From Psococerastis gibbosa (lineage: Eukaryota; Arthropoda; Insecta; Psocodea; Psocidae), in the NCBI GenBank assembly GCA_963971405.1, contig OZ020489.1:46268510-46332509 (forward strand): a stretch of 64,000 bases of DNA, read 5' to 3'. Positions 42,665-54,130 of the stretch are shown here, one piece after another (within the stretch, counting starts at the first letter, position 1; the number at the start of each line of letters is the position of its first letter). Both the position numbers and the translations under genes were made by a program. Below the pieces are notes generated by a model. That model was given only the letters and a program-made list of their open reading frames with translations. It had not been told where the DNA came from and searched no databases.

Positions 42665-45600
42665 CTAAAGCGGCAAAAACACTAGGCGGTTTGTGGGCCG
42701 CGTGTACGAGGCACTCGCGGTACGTACTGTCACTACGCGAACCCTCGAGTCATTATTCGGATGCACCCGTTCAATTACTCCGATCGGCCATGACAAAGGC
42801 GACGATGCAAGTCCAGTGATGTAGACTAGAGCACCAACTTTAGGGTTGGGGCAATCGCGAGTCCACCTTTGACGCTGCATCTGGGAGTGGAGATACTCGG
42901 AGCTCCACCGACGCCAGAAGAGCTGAGATAGCGCTTGCACGCGCTTCCAGCGAGTTCCCACGCTGACATCACCATCAGCGAGGAGCGGTTCAGGCGGGGC
43001 GACTAACGGCCTACCAACTAGCAAATGTCCGGGGGTGAGCACGTCAGAATTTTCGCGGGGGTCGGAAGACATAACACCGAGAGGTCGACTGTTGAGGACG
43101 GCCTCAATGCGCGCGAAGAGCGTCGTGATCTCTTCAAAAGTCAAAATCGTGCTTCCGATTTGGCGGTACATGAGTCGTTTCATCGACTTCACTGCGGCTT
43201 CAAATATGCCACCGAAGTTTGGGGCACTTGGGGGGTTAAAAGTCCATTTTACTTGCAGCGCGGCAAGTTGCGTATAAATTTCATGATAACTGGTTTGAAG
43301 GAAACTCATAACTTCCTTCAACTCGCGGGCACTTCCGAGATAGTTGCGACCGTTATCTGTTATTATCTCGGCCGGAAGAGAGCGACGCGCACAAAACCGA
43401 TGGAAAGCTGCCATAAACGCGGGGGTGGACAGCTCGGAAACAGCTTCTAAATGCACAGCCTTACTAGCCAAGTCTACGAACACACAGCAATATGTCTTGT
43501 GGCGCGGGCTACTGCGGCGGGTAGTCTCTTTAGTTTCGAACGGACCAGCAAAATCTGACCCGACGCGATAGAATGCTGGTGCAGGATTCACACGGCTTGG
43601 CGGAAGGTCAGCCATCAGTGGCTGCGGCGGAATGGCGGACAAGCGGAAACAGGGGTTGCACAAGTGTATTCGATGGCGGATTAGCGAATGAGCGGCAATT
43701 ATCCAAAATTTACGCTGAATGAAACTCAACGTTTGGCGGGGGCCAGCGTGCAACAATAGTTTGTGATAATAATCACAAATTAGTGAAGCGAGATGACATC
43801 TTTTAGGTAACAACAGCGGATGTTTGCTCTCGTTTGACAAAGAACTGTGACGTAAGCGGCCGCCCACCCTCAGAAGCCCCTCTTCATCAAGGAATGGCGA
43901 CAACTTCGACAAATTGAGCGGGATCTTGTTAGAGCGAGTGGACTGTATTTGCGAGATTTCAGCGGTGAACTCAGCGGATTGCGTTATGCGGACGCAAGTG
44001 AGTAAAGCGTCGTTTAACTCACGCACAGATAGCGGACCTTCACGTTTAACAACGTCGTGACGAGCGTTGTATACACGGCGACGAAGGCGAGCAATAGCGA
44101 TTTGGAGGCGGTTCAAACAAGAAAACTTCTCAATTATACACCCCAAGGATTCGGACTTCATGGGTGAAGCGTGAATAGCAAGCGTGACGGACTTGCACTC
44201 GGGAATCTCTGCGGGCTCAGTTGGGGTAGCGATGTCCCAATGATCAGGACTGCGGCGGAGGAATGCAGGTCCATTCCACCAAATACGATCATCAATGAAG
44301 CAACGAGAGGCACAATCTGCGGCATTGAACTCGGAGTTGACATGAGCCCACTTGCAGTTGGCAGTGAGATCGGTGATTGCAACCACACGATTGGCGACGA
44401 AGGTGTTGAGAAGATGCGGAGATGTTTTCAACCACGCGAGCACGATGGTAGAGTCAGTCAGCATATGGATTGACTCGAACTTGCGGTTGGGTGTTGCTTG
44501 AAGCACTGATTGTAGAAGTTGAGCAGCTAGCAAACTGCCTAGCAACTCTAAGCGAGGAACTGACTGAGTCTTAAGCGGAGCGACACGACTCTTAGCCTTG
44601 ATAAGATGAGCTTCTGCGGAATCACCACGTTGTACCTGCAGGTAAACACACGCGGCATAAGCGGAAATTGAAGCGTCACTGAAGCACACGAGACGCAGCG
44701 TAGCTCCATCAACATTGAAACATCGCGGTACTCTAAGTACTGGAACACGTGCCATCACACGTAGAAACTCGTCCCAGTCGGAGCGGAGCGGATCGGGAAG
44801 CGGATCGTCCCAACCAACACTTAACAACCAGAGGCGTTGAATGAAATGCTTAGCGCGGCAGATCATACCACACAAGAGTCCAAGTGGGTCGTAGCAGCAG
44901 CTGACGTAGCTGAGCACTGAGCGTTTGGTTGCTGGGCCGTCGAACGGTTTCAAGCGGTAGCTGAACGAATCACTTTGCGGTAGGTAGCACAAGCCGAGGA
45001 TTTTCAACATGGGATCACCATTGCTGAATTCAAGCGGAACCTCCTTATGATCATCAGGAAGGTCATCGAGAGCGGTCGGATGGCTTGAGCTCCATTTGCG
45101 GAGAGGCATGCACCCTGCGTCAAGAAGTTGGCTGAGCTCTTGACGTAGTTGCTTGGCGGAGTTGACAGAAGAAGACCCTCCAACATAGTCGTCCATGTAG
45201 AAGTCTTGAGCTAAAGCGGTTGCGGCATTTGGAAAGCGGTGAGCTTCGTCAGCAGCAAGCTGGCGGAGCGTGCGTTGGGCGAGGAAACTGCTACTGGTCA
45301 TACCGTACACGACGCGAGTAATCTCATACTCTTGTATAGGATCAGCGTTAGAAAAACGCCAGAAGATTCGCTGATATTTTGCGTCATCAGTATGCATCTT
45401 TATTTGGCGGAACATCATCTTGATGTCGCTGCACAGGGCGACATTGTGGAAGCGGAAGCGGATGAGAATGTCAGCGATGTCTGCTTGGAACTTCGGACCA
45501 GGAAGCATCTGATTGATGGAAGTCCCCAAAGCGTCCTTGGCTGATGCGTTGAAGACACATCTAAGCTTGGTTGTTGTGCTCTCCTTCATGACGCAATGAT

Positions 45601-47755
45601 GCGGAAGTAGGTACGGAGCCGGCACAGGTGCAATTTGCATGTGATTCAAATCGATGAACTCTTTCATGAATGCGGAATATTGATCTTTCACTAGCGGTTG
45701 GCGGTCGAGTCTTCTTTCAAGGGAAGTCAGACATTTCTCAGCGGAACTGCGGTTAGACAACTCATCAGGGTTTGACCCAAGGCGGAAAGGGAGACGCACT
45801 ATGTATCTTCCTTCGGAGTCTCTCGAATGCGTTTTGACGAAATGCTCTTCAGCAGTGACGTCATCAGGATTAGCGGGTAACACAGGCATGGAGACTTGTT
45901 CAATGTCCCAAAAGCGGGCAAGCGTAGACTCAAGCGGATGCGAGCGGGTGACCATTGCGATCGAGGAGCGGGTTAGCGATTGTGGTTGTGGTAGATCTCC
46001 GAAGATGACCCAACCAAAGCGGGTTTTCTGAGCAGTAGGTTCACCAGGAATGAGGTTAGGTGACTCTGCCGAAAGGAAGCTGGCGTAAGCGTTCGCAGCA
46101 AGCAAGATATCAATCTTCTTTCTGCGGTGGAACTGCGGATCTGCAAGTGGAAGTTGGCAGAATTTGCGGTAGAGCTCATTTGGAAGTTCTGTAGTTGGCA
46201 GCTCTTCACATAAGCGGTTGACGACAGTAGCTTGCGTCGAATACGAAGCGGGAGGATTGAACCTTGAACACAAATTGAGCTGAACAACACCTTGTGAGTC
46301 GGACTCATGACATCCAAGACCAGAAATACTGCGAGCCTCATGTTTGCGGGATAATCCTAAACGGTTAGCATGGCGGTTTGATACTAATGTTCTTTGGCTG
46401 CAGTTGTCTAGAAGAGCTGTGACACTATGAAGATGTCCGAATGAGTCACAAACAAAACAAGAAATCGTACCCAGAAGAATTTCACAATTAGATACACAAG
46501 ACAAAACATTGGCGGGATTCAACGAGGAAAAGGATGGCGATGCTTGCACAGGAGCGGATGAGCGTATACTGGAATCAGAGAACACAGGAGTCTGTTCAAC
46601 ACGATGAGGCGGTAAGTGCAGCAGAGTGTGATGAGCACGCTGACAGGTTCTGCACATTGACTTACTTCTGCAGTCTTTGACTTGATGTGAACCAAAGCAG
46701 TTATAACAGGCACGAACCGATTTGATAAAATCGACTCGGCCAGCTGGCGGTAATTCTTTGAATTTCTGACAATGGAATGTCTGGTGTGGAGCACCGCAAT
46801 ATTTACATTGCGCCTGAGATGGCACCTTTTCCTGCGTAATATAAATCTTAGACTGTTTAGATTTAGGTTGAGGCAGGACAACAGCGGATTTAACGTCTAA
46901 CTCCATTTCGCGGGTTCGAGCTCTTTTCTCGACGTGTTCCATAAGCTCCTTGAGCTTAGGAAGATCTGAAGTATTTTCATTGTCGAAACTAGTCCTCAGT
47001 TTGCTATCACAATTATTGTAAGCAATTTGAAACAAAATAAGATCAGCCAAATCTGCCAGTTTGAGATTGACTAAAGCGGCCGACGATGTGCGGTGAACCT
47101 GGAGAAAATGCAACAAATCAGATTTATTTTCAAACTTCAATAACTTTTTAACATGATATGAAGCTATGCGGCGTTTATTAGCGTACCTCTTCTTAAGAGC
47201 GTCATAAGCGAGTTGGTAGTTAGCCCCTTCTAATACAAAACCCGCCACGGTGGCATGAGCTTCCTTAGCGGTATACAAACGCAAGTATTGCAACTTGGTT
47301 GCATTGTCCAAACCTGTCTGCGTGTGTACCAAACTATCAAAAAGCGCAGCGAAATTCCCCCACTGGTCAATTGAACCATCAAAAATGGGAATCTGGATTT
47401 TCTGTAACGCGGGACCTGACTTAGATACAGGTACGGACGCGGATGCGGACGTGGGCGCGGACGCGGGCCATTCCGTGGCTGCTATACACTTCTTATTGAT
47501 ATGGTCAATAAGATCAATATACGCGGTAAAATCGGTAAAAACTAAGTCTATTTTCTCCTTACCCACATTGAATGTAATAACCTCTAGTTGAAGAGTGCGG
47601 AACTGCTCTTCCAGTGTAGACATACGCCTAAGGTAGGTTTTGGCTTCAACAAAGGAAAATTCTTTACTTGTTACCTTCTTTTGAAGTGAAGAAAGCTCTA
47701 AAAATAGCGATTCTCTCAGAATGGTCAATAGCTCCTTAGTTTTGGCCATATTCAC
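42665..47755 (-). CDS. BEL/Pao Gag-Pol polyprotein
   Basis: One uninterrupted 1696-aa frame. Gag comes first, with CCHC-type knuckles at ~315-373 (CKYCGAPHQTFHC, CYNCFGSHQVKDC). The aspartic protease site is around 447-452 (LLDNCSQ). Reverse transcriptase has FYMDDYVGG near 850, and RNase H has CFSDAS and MLTDSTIVLAW (~1040-1150). Integrase has GSDFAGP (~1385), TDNGRNY (~1461) and NFGGIFEAAVKS (~1515). This is the BEL/Pao domain order. The protease site reads D-N-C-S, not the usual D-S/T-G, which is either family variation or a weakening change. The absence of stops over 5 kb supports recent activity. Confidence 0.95.
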   Translation of the reverse strand: MNMAKTKELLTILRESLFLELSSLQKKVTSKEFSFVEAKTYLRRMSTLEEQFRTLQLEVITFNVGKEKIDLVFTDFTAYIDLIDHINKKCIAATEWPASAPTSASASVPVSKSGPALQKIQIPIFDGSIDQWGNFAALFDSLVHTQTGLDNATKLQYLRLYTAKEAHATVAGFVLEGANYQLAYDALKKRYANKRRIASYHVKKLLKFENKSDLLHFLQVHRTSSAALVNLKLADLADLILFQIAYNNCDSKLRTSFDNENTSDLPKLKELMEHVEKRARTREMELDVKSAVVLPQPKSKQSKIYITQEKVPSQAQCKYCGAPHQTFHCQKFKELPPAGRVDFIKSVRACYNCFGSHQVKDCRSKSMCRTCQRAHHTLLHLPPHRVEQTPVFSDSSIRSSAPVQASPSFSSLNPANVLSCVSNCEILLGTISCFVCDSFGHLHSVTALLDNCSQRTLVSNRHANRLGLSRKHEARSISGLGCHESDSQGVVQLNLCSRFNPPASYSTQATVVNRLCEELPTTELPNELYRKFCQLPLADPQFHRRKKIDILLAANAYASFLSAESPNLIPGEPTAQKTRFGWVIFGDLPQPQSLTRSSIAMVTRSHPLESTLARFWDIEQVSMPVLPANPDDVTAEEHFVKTHSRDSEGRYIVRLPFRLGSNPDELSNRSSAEKCLTSLERRLDRQPLVKDQYSAFMKEFIDLNHMQIAPVPAPYLLPHHCVMKESTTTKLRCVFNASAKDALGTSINQMLPGPKFQADIADILIRFRFHNVALCSDIKMMFRQIKMHTDDAKYQRIFWRFSNADPIQEYEITRVVYGMTSSSFLAQRTLRQLAADEAHRFPNAATALAQDFYMDDYVGGSSSVNSAKQLRQELSQLLDAGCMPLRKWSSSHPTALDDLPDDHKEVPLEFSNGDPMLKILGLCYLPQSDSFSYRLKPFDGPATKRSVLSYVSCCYDPLGLLCGMICRAKHFIQRLWLLSVGWDDPLPDPLRSDWDEFLRVMARVPVLRVPRCFNVDGATLRLVCFSDASISAYAACVYLQVQRGDSAEAHLIKAKSRVAPLKTQSVPRLELLGSLLAAQLLQSVLQATPNRKFESIHMLTDSTIVLAWLKTSPHLLNTFVANRVVAITDLTANCKWAHVNSEFNAADCASRCFIDDRIWWNGPAFLRRSPDHWDIATPTEPAEIPECKSVTLAIHASPMKSESLGCIIEKFSCLNRLQIAIARLRRRVYNARHDVVKREGPLSVRELNDALLTCVRITQSAEFTAEISQIQSTRSNKIPLNLSKLSPFLDEEGLLRVGGRLRHSSLSNESKHPLLLPKRCHLASLICDYYHKLLLHAGPRQTLSFIQRKFWIIAAHSLIRHRIHLCNPCFRLSAIPPQPLMADLPPSRVNPAPAFYRVGSDFAGPFETKETTRRSSPRHKTYCCVFVDLASKAVHLEAVSELSTPAFMAAFHRFCARRSLPAEIITDNGRNYLGSARELKEVMSFLQTSYHEIYTQLAALQVKWTFNPPSAPNFGGIFEAAVKSMKRLMYRQIGSTILTFEEITTLFARIEAVLNSRPLGVMSSDPRENSDVLTPGHLLVGRPLVAPPEPLLADGDVSVGTRWKRVQALSQLFWRRWSSEYLHSQMQRQRWTRDCPNPKVGALVYITGLASSPLSWPIGVIERVHPNNDSRVRVVTVRTASASYTRPTNRLVFLPL

Positions 47756-47957
47756 AAATTATAACACGCGAAAACCGAAAAATACGAAATAGGCTACGGT
47801 AGCTAACTAATTGAAAGTTGGAAGAAAACTCGACAAGTTTCCACGCGAGTAGCGGCGGTTTACACACTCACAGTTTGAGTAAAAAAATATAAAAGATACT
47901 TTATTTCATTAAACACACAGTTACTTAACTTAGTAACGTACGGTAACATAATAACAC

Positions 47958-47976
47958 CCGGTTCGTTGGACCATAA
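47958..47976 (-). other. Candidate primer-binding site of the BEL/Pao element
   Basis: Just downstream of the 5' LTR on the minus strand lies TTATGGTCCAACGAACCGG. TGG followed by a tRNA-3'-like string fits a primer site. The matching tRNA was not identified. Confidence 0.45.
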
Positions 47977-48161
47977 TGTACGCGGGATAACTTAGGCAAA
48001 AATGAAATGGTACTATATGTTACGGCGGATATATTTAGCATTTAATCTTTCTCATTCAAAACTTCGTGCACAACTGATTTCAATAAATACGAGAAAAGTA
48101 AACTTGCGGAGACAAACTAATGCATGCAAACTCCTGCATGACACCTATCTAAAATCCTACA
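47977..48161 (-). repeat. 5' LTR of the BEL/Pao element
   Basis: 185 bp with TGTACGCGGG...CCTACA on the plus strand, identical or nearly so to the other LTR over 169 bp. Confidence 0.88.
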
Positions 48162-48166
48162 ATAAC

Positions 48167-49199
48167 AATAAATATTGCTTTGATTTTGTTCTATGATGAC
48201 CCTAAAACCGTTCCACCAACGGTTCTACAGAAGTTGAAGACAATTAACTGACACTCAGAAAATTTTAATTTTAATTTGAATTTGGAGCAGTAAATTCGTA
48301 AAAAGTGTGTTGTGCATTTGCAAACGTTTCTGGGCGAACAGTAGTTACATTTTGGTTCTCTCGACATCCCCCATCCCAAAGCACTGAATTGATCGATGGA
48401 ATTGCATATTCTATAACGGTAAATGTATAGGCCTACAAAATCAAACTGAAACGGTTTGTTTAAGCTGCGGGTGCGGCTGACGCTCTGCTCCGGTTCATTT
48501 GTTAGGTTGACGCATTGGATTTGGGGCTCGCTGCTAATCTGAAAACGAACAAGCCACCTATGAAAGGAGGACTGTACGGGTTTGTACATTTGTGAGCGCT
48601 ACAGTACTGCTGGTTACGTGGTTAAATTGTCAACAATTTGTAGTTTGAACAACGGATCGCGTGACAATGGGCGCCGTTGGAGGTTATTGGAGGAGAACCT
48701 CTCGGGCGGGCACGCTCTCTTGAACACTCGAGTGTCCGTATCCATTACCGACCCCTTTCTTCCGTTGTCTGCGATTTGTTCAATTATTCCTTTTCTCCCG
48801 GAAGGCTACTTCATTTTCTAAAGCTTGATTGTTGCGACCAGTATCCATGAGTAATATGTCGGAGAGGTTAATTCTTCAATTTACAATTGCTTTGCCGGTG
48901 GAGTAAAATGTGCAATTTCTAATGAAAATGTTTTCCAGCCAATAAATAAAATTTATCTTTATGTCTTGGTATTTTTTTTGTTACTTGATACGACTTTATA
49001 AAATACCTACCTACTCGTGAACTCGTCCTGCTTTCTTGTCAATGAATTAATATGTAAAGTTGGTACCGAGATAATAATATGAGTAGCTCCATAGTAAATA
49101 ATTGTCTTACGGTTACATTTGAGTTGCCTCGACTGTCCCTATCCCTCAGCACTGAATCCATCGAAGGCACGATTGTACAACGGGCAGACCAATATAAAT
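48167..49199. other. Non-coding stretch
   Basis: Scraps of family A (CAAAGCACTGAATTGATCGATGG near 48377) are present. No supported gene. Confidence 0.5.
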
Positions 49200-50060
49200 A
49201 GAACCGGTCCGAGTTTACTCGAACAAGCTTTCCAATTTATCAAAATTAGTAGATAGAGAAAATGAGTAATTTCATGGTAAATAATTTTCCTATGGTTAAA
49301 TTTACGATATCTCGGGGGGGGGGGGGGGGGGGTTGTCCAACTGACGTCATTGGAGGTGAGGTAAATTCTAGATAGGTCAGACCAACACATTACCACACAG
49401 CAATACTGGCAGGGCACGCAATGCATTTGAGCGTGAATTTTCTATCATTTTTCAAAAAAACATTTTTTTTACAAAACCAAATACTTTTCTGGGAAAGCAA
49501 CCTGTCCGGTTTCATTACTCAATTTAACACCTAAAACATACCTGAAGGTAGAAATCATCGATAGAAAGGTTTCGCAGAAAAATTATTTTTTATAGTAATT
49601 TTTCATTAAAATTTAGTTACTTTTATTTTTTTACCCCCAGAAGCAAACTATCAAGGGGCAAGCGACCCCCCGCATTTCGTTGACATTAATAACGACTACA
49701 ATATATGTGAATTTAAAAGAAATCGTTGGAGCCGTTATTGAGAAATAATTTTTTTAGATGTTTTTTTGGAGTTTTTTAAGAATAAAACCCCCCCAAATTA
49801 AGTTAGCCCCAAATAAAAAAAATAGACCCGAGGTATGATTTTTGTAAACCTACATGCCGAATTTCATCAAAATCGACCGAGTAGTTTGCCCGGAAATCGA
49901 CGCACAGACAGACAGACAACGACAGAGCGACAGGCAGACATTTCGTAAATAGCACTTTTTTGGATTCCTGGGACCTTAAAACGTGTAAATCCGTTGAATC
50001 GGAATCGAAAACTTGGACCGTCACAAAGCTTTCCTTGTACTACGTATAAATTGGAAAGCA
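49200..50060 (-). mobile_element. Dispersed repeat family A, near-complete copy
   Basis: Reverse copy from GAACCGGTCCGAG to ACGTATAAATTGGAAAGC, with the poly-G tract at 49314-49332 and a GACAGACAGAC microsatellite. The order is the same as in the 30579 copy. Confidence 0.7.
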
Positions 50061-51095
50061 ATAATACAAGTAAGATAATACTTCATTAATGGCAGTGTAC
50101 ACTATTGGGGCATGAATTATCAATAATTATTCAGAACCTAAACTTTGGCAACCTGTTACTCTATTCAACACTTAAATTATAAAACATCAGTAGAGAGGTT
50201 CCACACAAAAATTATTTTTTCGTCATTTTTACTAAAAATTGTGTCTTTTTTTTATTTTTTTGGCCCCAGAACCAAACTATCAAGGGGCTGGTGACCTATA
50301 TTGGGTTCTGCTTACATTGAAAACGACTACCATATACTGTTTGTGAATTTAAAAAAAAAATAGTCAGAGCCGCTTTTTTAAGACAATATTTTGCCGCTTT
50401 TTTAATTGTTCGGGGGTAAAACTCTTCAACATTGAGCTAGCTGAAAAAAAACATTGGCCTGAAATATGATGTTCGTTAACCTACATGCCAATTTTCATCA
50501 AAATCTACTAATTAGTAATTGACCAACAGACAGACATTTCGTAAAAAAAAAACGATTTTGAGATTTCGGATTGCATATTCTAGAACGGGCCGACCAATAC
50601 ATTACAACACAGTAATAATGGTAGGGTACTGTCTACTTCATTATTCATTCCATCCACATCCTGTTCCATAGTTTAATTTTTGTGGTCCAACGCTCGATAT
50701 TGTAATACTTTTTTATTTTTCTACTTAAGTAAATGTAGGTTTAATAAAAATTTAATTCTATCTAGTGTACGTGTATGTTTGGAAAATCTCAAAGCGGTGC
50801 CCCTTTTATACTCCTACACGCTCAAGTATGGGGCCTCTAATCGTGGGCTACTTTGTAGGCCCCCTCGAGAATAAATTTGAAATGATTTCGAATTGGACGA
50901 ACTGTTACCATCCATATGCTTGCCCATGCTTGCCAGTGTTACCTCGAGTCTCATTATTGGTCCATTTGCTTCGGAATCGGGTGAGAATACAAAACGATAT
51001 TTATTTATTTGGCTGGTGGGAATCGTGGCAAATATAAAACAATATTAACAGGATAGCGTCTGTAATTAAATGAATTGTATTTGTCTGTGTTGCAG
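50061..51095. other. Repeat debris and Pax6 intron 5' of the exon
   Basis: A diverged family A segment lies at about 50170-50560. The last bases before the exon (TTTGTCTGTGTTGCAG) form a pyrimidine-rich acceptor. Confidence 0.5.
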
Positions 51096-51251
51096 CAGAG
51101 CTCGAGGGTGCTGGGTCGGACGACGTGAGTTCAGGGGGCGACAACTCCAACTCCAACCCCGAGGACGACCAGGCCCGCATGCGACTCAAGCGCAAGTTGC
51201 AGCGCAACCGCACGTCTTTCACCAACGACCAGATAGATAGCTTAGAGAAGG
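51096..51251 (+). CDS. Pax6/ey: Pax6 (eyeless/twin of eyeless) exon with homeodomain start
   Basis: The 156-bp exon encodes an acidic/Ser/Asn-rich linker ([19 protein letters not shown]), then [15 protein letters not shown] and [10 protein letters not shown]. This is the linker and first helix of the Pax6 paired-type homeodomain, a transcription factor for eye and brain development. The exon ends G|GTGAGT in phase 1 after LEK, at the intron position I recall for Pax6 (before EFERTHYP). The acceptor is GCAGCAG, so splicing could use 51096 or 51099 (NAGNAG). GC-rich codon use contrasts with surrounding DNA. Whether it is ey or toy cannot be told. Neighbouring exons were not found in the window. 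Confidence 0.9.
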
Positions 51252-52166
51252 GTGAGTAACACAGCTAGGCACGGTCAGCAACAACACGCCCAGATAGATA
51301 GGCAGTCTAGAGAAGGCTAAGTAACACAGCGAGCAATGTTTATCACGTCTAACCAACAAATAATTGCCATCTCTATATCCCAGCAGATTTCAGTGAGTCT
51401 GGCCAACGTCTACTAAAGAAAAACTTAGAGTAATATTATAGTTCTACAACAGCTGATCAAAATCATTTAGCGAGTAGCCGCAGTAGGGTGATGGATCGGT
51501 GGCTGCCCGGGCTAGAAGCCAGTTCTTCCAACTTGTATCTGATTGAGCACACAGTTACAAAATTTTTTGGTTGCAATTTATGATATAAAAAGTTTCTGAT
51601 TATAGTAGTTAATCGTTCCAAAGCTCTGAAGCCTTCAAAGACGAGTGATGGGCCAAAATGGGAGCGAGTTTTCACGTAGCCTGGTATACCTGCTTTCAGC
51701 AAATTCAGCTCATGGTATGATGGCGGATCGCGATACAAACTCCCACGCATGGAAGCGCCCAGCCTTAGTCCATTATTGACAACTTTTGAAAAACCTTCAA
51801 AATAAAAACTTCAAGAAACTTTCGCTATTGGAGGGAACATTCTGTACTGTTCTGCCTCTATATTAATAGAACATAGAAAAAACACCATCATGGTCACCGT
51901 ACTAATACTTATATATATTGTATTTGTATACTGTACAGTACTTGAATTTAAGTATGCAAACTCTTAACTCCAATTATATTGTGCAAATCGCTTTCATAAA
52001 ACTCATTAAGCTGAGGCTTGGAAACAGGACAGCAGAATCGTTCGACAATATGCCCACTAAACATTGACTGTATTTTATGTACAAATACTGAGAGTACCTA
52101 CGCAGGCCTTTGTTATGTAGCCATTTTCAAGTATCCATTCAATTTTTTAAGAATAGCCAAGGGTTT
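51252..52166. other. Pax6 intron start with a duplicated exon tail
   Basis: The exon end plus donor (51230-51264) is repeated at 51291-51329 with a destroyed donor (CTAAGT). The rest is non-coding. Confidence 0.6.
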
Positions 52167-52500
52167 TTGCTTTCCAATTTATACGGACCTTAGTATAAGT
52201 AAAGCTTTGTGATAGTCAAAACTCAAAAAGTTCGATTCCGAGGTTTCAACGAATTAACACGTTTTGAGGTCCCAGTAGTCCGATCATGGCGATTTGGAAG
52301 CATTATAATACCGCGGTTTTTGCTTTCCAATTTATACGTAGTATAAGGAAAGCTTTGTGATGGTCGAAATTTTCGATTCCGAAATTTTAACGGATTTACA
52401 CGTTTTGAGGTACCAGGAACCCAAAAAAGTGGTTTTTACGAAATATCTGTCTGTCGCTCTTTTGCTCTTTCAATTTTCTTAAACAAATGAGTGCAAAATG
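52167..52500 (+). mobile_element. Two nested 5' fragments of family A with a MITE relic
   Basis: GCTTTCCAATTTATACG occurs at about 52169 and 52321. Between them, CCGATCATGGCGATT...ATTATAATACCGCGG is a relic of the MITE at 33972. Confidence 0.55.
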
Positions 52501-52909
52501 CGCGGGAAATTCAAATTTTTGAATTAATATTTTTGGTGAGTCTTCAATTTTTATATTATATTACTTACTAAATAAGGATCAACAGAATAAACATTATAAT
52601 TATGAACACCAAAGAAACGGGCTAACTTATGCAGCCAGTTGTAAATCACATTAAAAGAGCATGACCATAAAATCAAACGTGCGGATTTTGTTAGTTAACA
52701 TCCAAGAATGAAAGACGTACAGAATAAATAATACAATCCCACTAAAAGTAAACAGTAATGGTAAAGTAGGTGCAGTAGTTCCACCAACCAAAAAAACATT
52801 TCTATTGACAGTGTAACGTAACCAAGCCCTTTCTGGGCATTTTTCAGTAAATTTGATGTATCATGGAAGTGTTCTGTTAATATACGGCTCTTCCTTTTAC
52901 AGCACTTTG

Positions 52910-53170
52910 TAGACGACTGAAATTATGTGCACGTGCCACATCATTTTCGCATTGACCACCATTTTCATACCGTTGATTTTTCGTAAGTGTCAATTACCAT
53001 TATCGTATATAAAACTTCGAGCTTTCAGTCACATGTAATTTCATCCCTCTACGACCAATGTTAACTGAGATATGCATTTTTTAAGGGTTTGATCGGCCGC
53101 CATCTTGAAACAAAATGGCGGATAACGCTGGTTAACAAACTCAATCAAAAATTTTAGATTCCATGCAAGC
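52910..53170 (+). repeat. Dispersed repeat family B, copy 1
   Basis: It contains CTTTCAGTCACATG, TACGACCAATGTTAACTGAGATATG and GATCGGCCGCCATCTTG. A diverged second copy lies at 53880-54130. Confidence 0.6.
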
Positions 53171-53269
53171 TGAGACTCAGGTTTTCCTTTAGTTCTCTAA
53201 GATATATATGTAATTAAAAATAAAAAAAATACCTCATATACATCAAACCAATGCTTTGGCATAGGGGAA

Positions 53270-53392
53270 GTCGAGGGATCCGAAATGAAACCATAGGAAA
53301 ATTATTTACTATGGAATTACCCATATTTATCTATCTACTAATTGAAAAATAGGAAAGCATGTTCGAGTAAACTATAGGACCAGTTCTTTGCA
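53270..53392 (+). mobile_element. Family A 3'-end fragment
   Basis: It contains AAACCATAGGAAAATTATTTAC and ends GGAAAGCATGTTCGAGTAAAC. Confidence 0.5.
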
Positions 53393-53879
53393 ATCGCAAA
53401 GAAAAAATCCCTTTCGGCTCTGTCCGATATGGTGTATGGAGATTCCGCAGACCCTATGCTTTTCCTCTATGCTACCTACATGTATTAATATATGTATATA
53501 ATACAAAATAAAAAATACTTCATTATTTCCCCGACCACAACATAACACACAAAACACTCTTGCGTGTTCCAAATTTCGAACCACAATGGCGACTATGAAC
53601 TTTACTCATAGAAATACATTAACTGGAGGGGCGGGAGCCATAATATGCCTTACGAGGTACCCGCTAACCATAAGCCAACTATCAGAGATAAGTACCAACG
53701 CAAAAAATATCTAAGTCTTACACATTGCAGCATAGCAGAACGGATACCTGCACCCGGTCAAAAACTCTGTACTTAGCTTGTGCAGGCTACACCTATCACT
53801 AGTTTTCCCCGCCAAATTGCGTACTTCTCTTGTGCAGCCATATTGATAACGGTCTCCAGCCACAGGATGACTTTACTTA

Positions 53880-54130
53880 TCAAATTATTTTCACTTTGGC
53901 TGGACGCCATTTTAAAATGGTTGATTTGTCGTAAAAAGTGTTGATCGTAGATAATAATACGGGCTTTCAGTCAGATTTTAATTCAGTCCTCTGCGACCAA
54001 TATTAACTGAGATATGAATTATATGTATTAGGTTTCAATCGGCCGCAATCTTGTAACTAAATAGTGAATCTAGCTGGTTAACGAACTCGATCAAGAAATA
54101 TGTATGATCAATTTTTGTGCCAAGTTTCAT
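53880..54130 (+). repeat. Dispersed repeat family B, copy 2
   Basis: It contains GGGCTTTCAGTCAG, TGCGACCAATATTAACTGAGATATG and AATCGGCCGCAATCTTG, the same order as at 52910-53170. Confidence 0.6.

Larger units (their letters stand above)
42424..48166 (-). mobile_element. Complete BEL/Pao LTR retrotransposon with ATAAC target duplication
   Basis: The 5.7-kb element has TG...CA LTRs at 42429-42604 and 47977-48161, one long gag-pol frame, and ATAAC directly on both sides (42424-42428 and 48162-48166). Removing it rejoins host sequence smoothly (GAATATTTATAACAATAAAT). The LTRs are near-identical apart from a ~9-bp length difference, so the insertion is young and possibly still competent. No envelope gene is present. 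Confidence 0.93.

Noticed and set aside
43025..47591. Numerous plus-strand frames inside the BEL/Pao element
   Set aside because: Antisense shadows of the long polyprotein frame.
51463..51750. 95-aa minus-strand frame near the Pax6 exon
   Set aside because: No domain, no conserved neighbours; probably chance within intron.
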